This document shows positions 62,735 to 64,000 of a DNA stretch of 64,000 bases, one piece after another. Position 1 is the first letter of the stretch, and each line of letters opens with the position of its first letter. The translations under genes were made by a program, and so were the position numbers. The DNA is from Apostichopus japonicus (Eukaryota; Echinodermata; Holothuroidea; Aspidochirotida; Stichopodidae): contig NC_092571.1 of the NCBI RefSeq assembly GCF_037975245.1, positions 17,233,917 through 17,297,916 of the forward strand. The letters run 5' to 3'. Below the pieces are notes generated by a model. It was not told the origin of the DNA, made no database searches, and saw only the letters and a program-made list of their open reading frames with translations.

Positions 62735-64000
62735 TGAAAAGCCAATCATACCCAAACAGACCAAGAGTGGTGAATTTTGGTCCAGTTTGGCCATGTTGGA
62801 ACAAATGTGTTGACAAATAATTACAACATTTTTCCTTTTTTAAGTTTGACTGTTTATCCTGTAACTTTATATCTTGTGGGTAAATAAACTCCTTGTTTTC
62901 TTTAGGGGGGGGGGGGTGGGGGAAGCTGGTTAACAGTATTCTCTAAACATACTGTCGATGTCATCAACATGGACCAAACTGAGGTACAGTAGAGCCCGGG
63001 GAGGCTTTCGTTAGTCGTGCAAGTGTTTCGATATGGACATCCGATTTTGAGAGCGGGACAACTTTTGATTAAAATATGGATAGGTGGTGTCTTTCATTCT
63101 GAAGAAATTGTTCCATATTTTAGTAAGATAATCAACATTATTACCAACTGAAAACACTTCTTAACTTTAAATTGATAAGTTGTTGTCATGGTAAGGGATA
63201 TTTTTAGATATGAATTCTGACACTATATAACTCTTTGGGAGAAAAAGACTGTTATCAAACTACTTATCTACTGCAAAATGCCTGTTTAGGTCAATGCAGA
63301 CATCAGAGGGCCTTACATTTCCATCCTAGCAGAATTTTCTTCTTCTTCTTCTTGTTTGTCACAAACTTTAAATCCCTTGTTTAGGCAAACTCTTTCCTTC
63401 CACATTTCCTTGGAGATAAAGTTCTCTACTAAAAAATTTATTCTAGTTTTCATCATTGATCCTATATCACCAAGCTTCCACAGGATTTTACTTTTGCATA
63501 ATTTCACATTAGAATTTGAAAATAAAATATTAATCAGTTTTAACTCTTCCACCTTCACAGTTTTGAAAAACCGCTAAGGGCAAAGTACCACCAATGTTTC
63601 TTGGGGCAATTTTCGGCTAAAAATTGCTCTGACCTTTCAATTGTAATAGCCATGACCTTCACGTTCAATCATTTTTAACATTTACACTCATCAACATTTC
63701 ATGAATATAATTTTTTGTGTCTTGACAATTTTAATCTGCTTTCAGGTGAATATCTCAGACAGGATATGGATCGAGTGTCCTTCACTCTCAAGCAGAATAA
63801 ACAATTCATCTGCTGTCAACAGGTGACAAAACTGACAAGAAACAAATGGCAGAAAAAACTGAAGATCTTTAGTTTTCCATCAACAATTAACTCTTGTTTT
63901 AAAGTCGCAGAAATTGGGAGAGAAAAACTGCTCACATTCTTTCTCAAAAGAAGTATTGACAAGTACAAGATTAGCAAGCCCTCTTTAATTTTCAGACAAT
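62735..64000. other. KIF1 intron or upstream DNA, no exon seen
   Basis: AT-rich with a G run near 62906-62923 and a (CTT)n stretch near 63338-63352. I see no kinesin motor sequence. Confidence 0.45.

Noticed and set aside
62241-62820. Several long open frames on both strands encoding (GREG)n or (PPSL)n
   Set aside because: They are by-products of the (TCCC)n array, whose 4-bp period leaves several frames open. No flanking gene structure supports them.
59976-64000. Kinesin motor exons
   Set aside because: No P-loop, switch or neck-linker sequence could be found in any frame, so the motor domain is taken to lie beyond the window.
1-64000. CRISPR arrays, operons or prokaryotic defence systems
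   Set aside because: The window is animal DNA with spliced genes and SINEs. The tandem repeats present are microsatellites and minisatellites without spacer structure.

Overview
This is a gene-poor, AT-rich, intron-rich animal genomic window. The two genes I can reconstruct, the dispersed tRNA-derived SINEs and the many short inverted-repeat elements suggest a marine invertebrate deuterostome, most likely an echinoderm (possibly a sea cucumber). That placement is inference from overall character; no marker gene fixes the species.

Layout. Positions 1-5,340 hold no recognisable coding exon but several small inverted-repeat elements. From 5,350 to 15,869 on the plus strand lies a complete five-coding-exon gene for a DFFA (DFF45/ICAD) homologue of 308 codons. 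Its first intron carries two copies of a large repeat packed with AGGTCA words and a hAT transposase relic. Positions 15,870-22,100 are convergent intergenic DNA plus 3' ends. From 59,975 down to 22,569 on the minus strand lies the 3' three-quarters of a KIF1A/KIF1B/unc-104-type kinesin-3 gene. I resolved 28 exons in one isoform, totalling 3,798 nt (1,265 codons plus stop) with every splice phase agreeing, plus two alternative exons. The motor domain must lie beyond 64,000. Positions 59,976-64,000 are intron with a minisatellite and a (TCCC)n tract of nearly 400 bp.

The kinesin exons encode, in order: the last part of the neck/coiled coil, an FHA domain, coiled coils, the KIF1B domain, the conserved stalk region, an acidic low-complexity segment and a C-terminal PH domain ending in a short basic tail. 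The tail exon is only 40 nt and is easily missed. KIF1 and DFFA point toward each other, as KIF1B and DFFA do on human 1p36, so this looks like an old linkage.

Most notable observations: (1) two adjacent, diverged copies of one KIF1 exon (40,889-40,979 and 39,084-39,171) whose lengths and phases allow one or the other but not both in frame; (2) a 42-bp tandem triplication that copies the splice acceptor of the FHA exon, so upstream acceptors would insert 14 or 28 in-frame residues; (3) a SINE head ending 24 bp from another KIF1 acceptor that appears to supply its branch point; (4) a repeat family carrying over 30 AGGTCA half-sites in 2.6 kb; (5) an unusual number of X-box-like palindromes in the introns.
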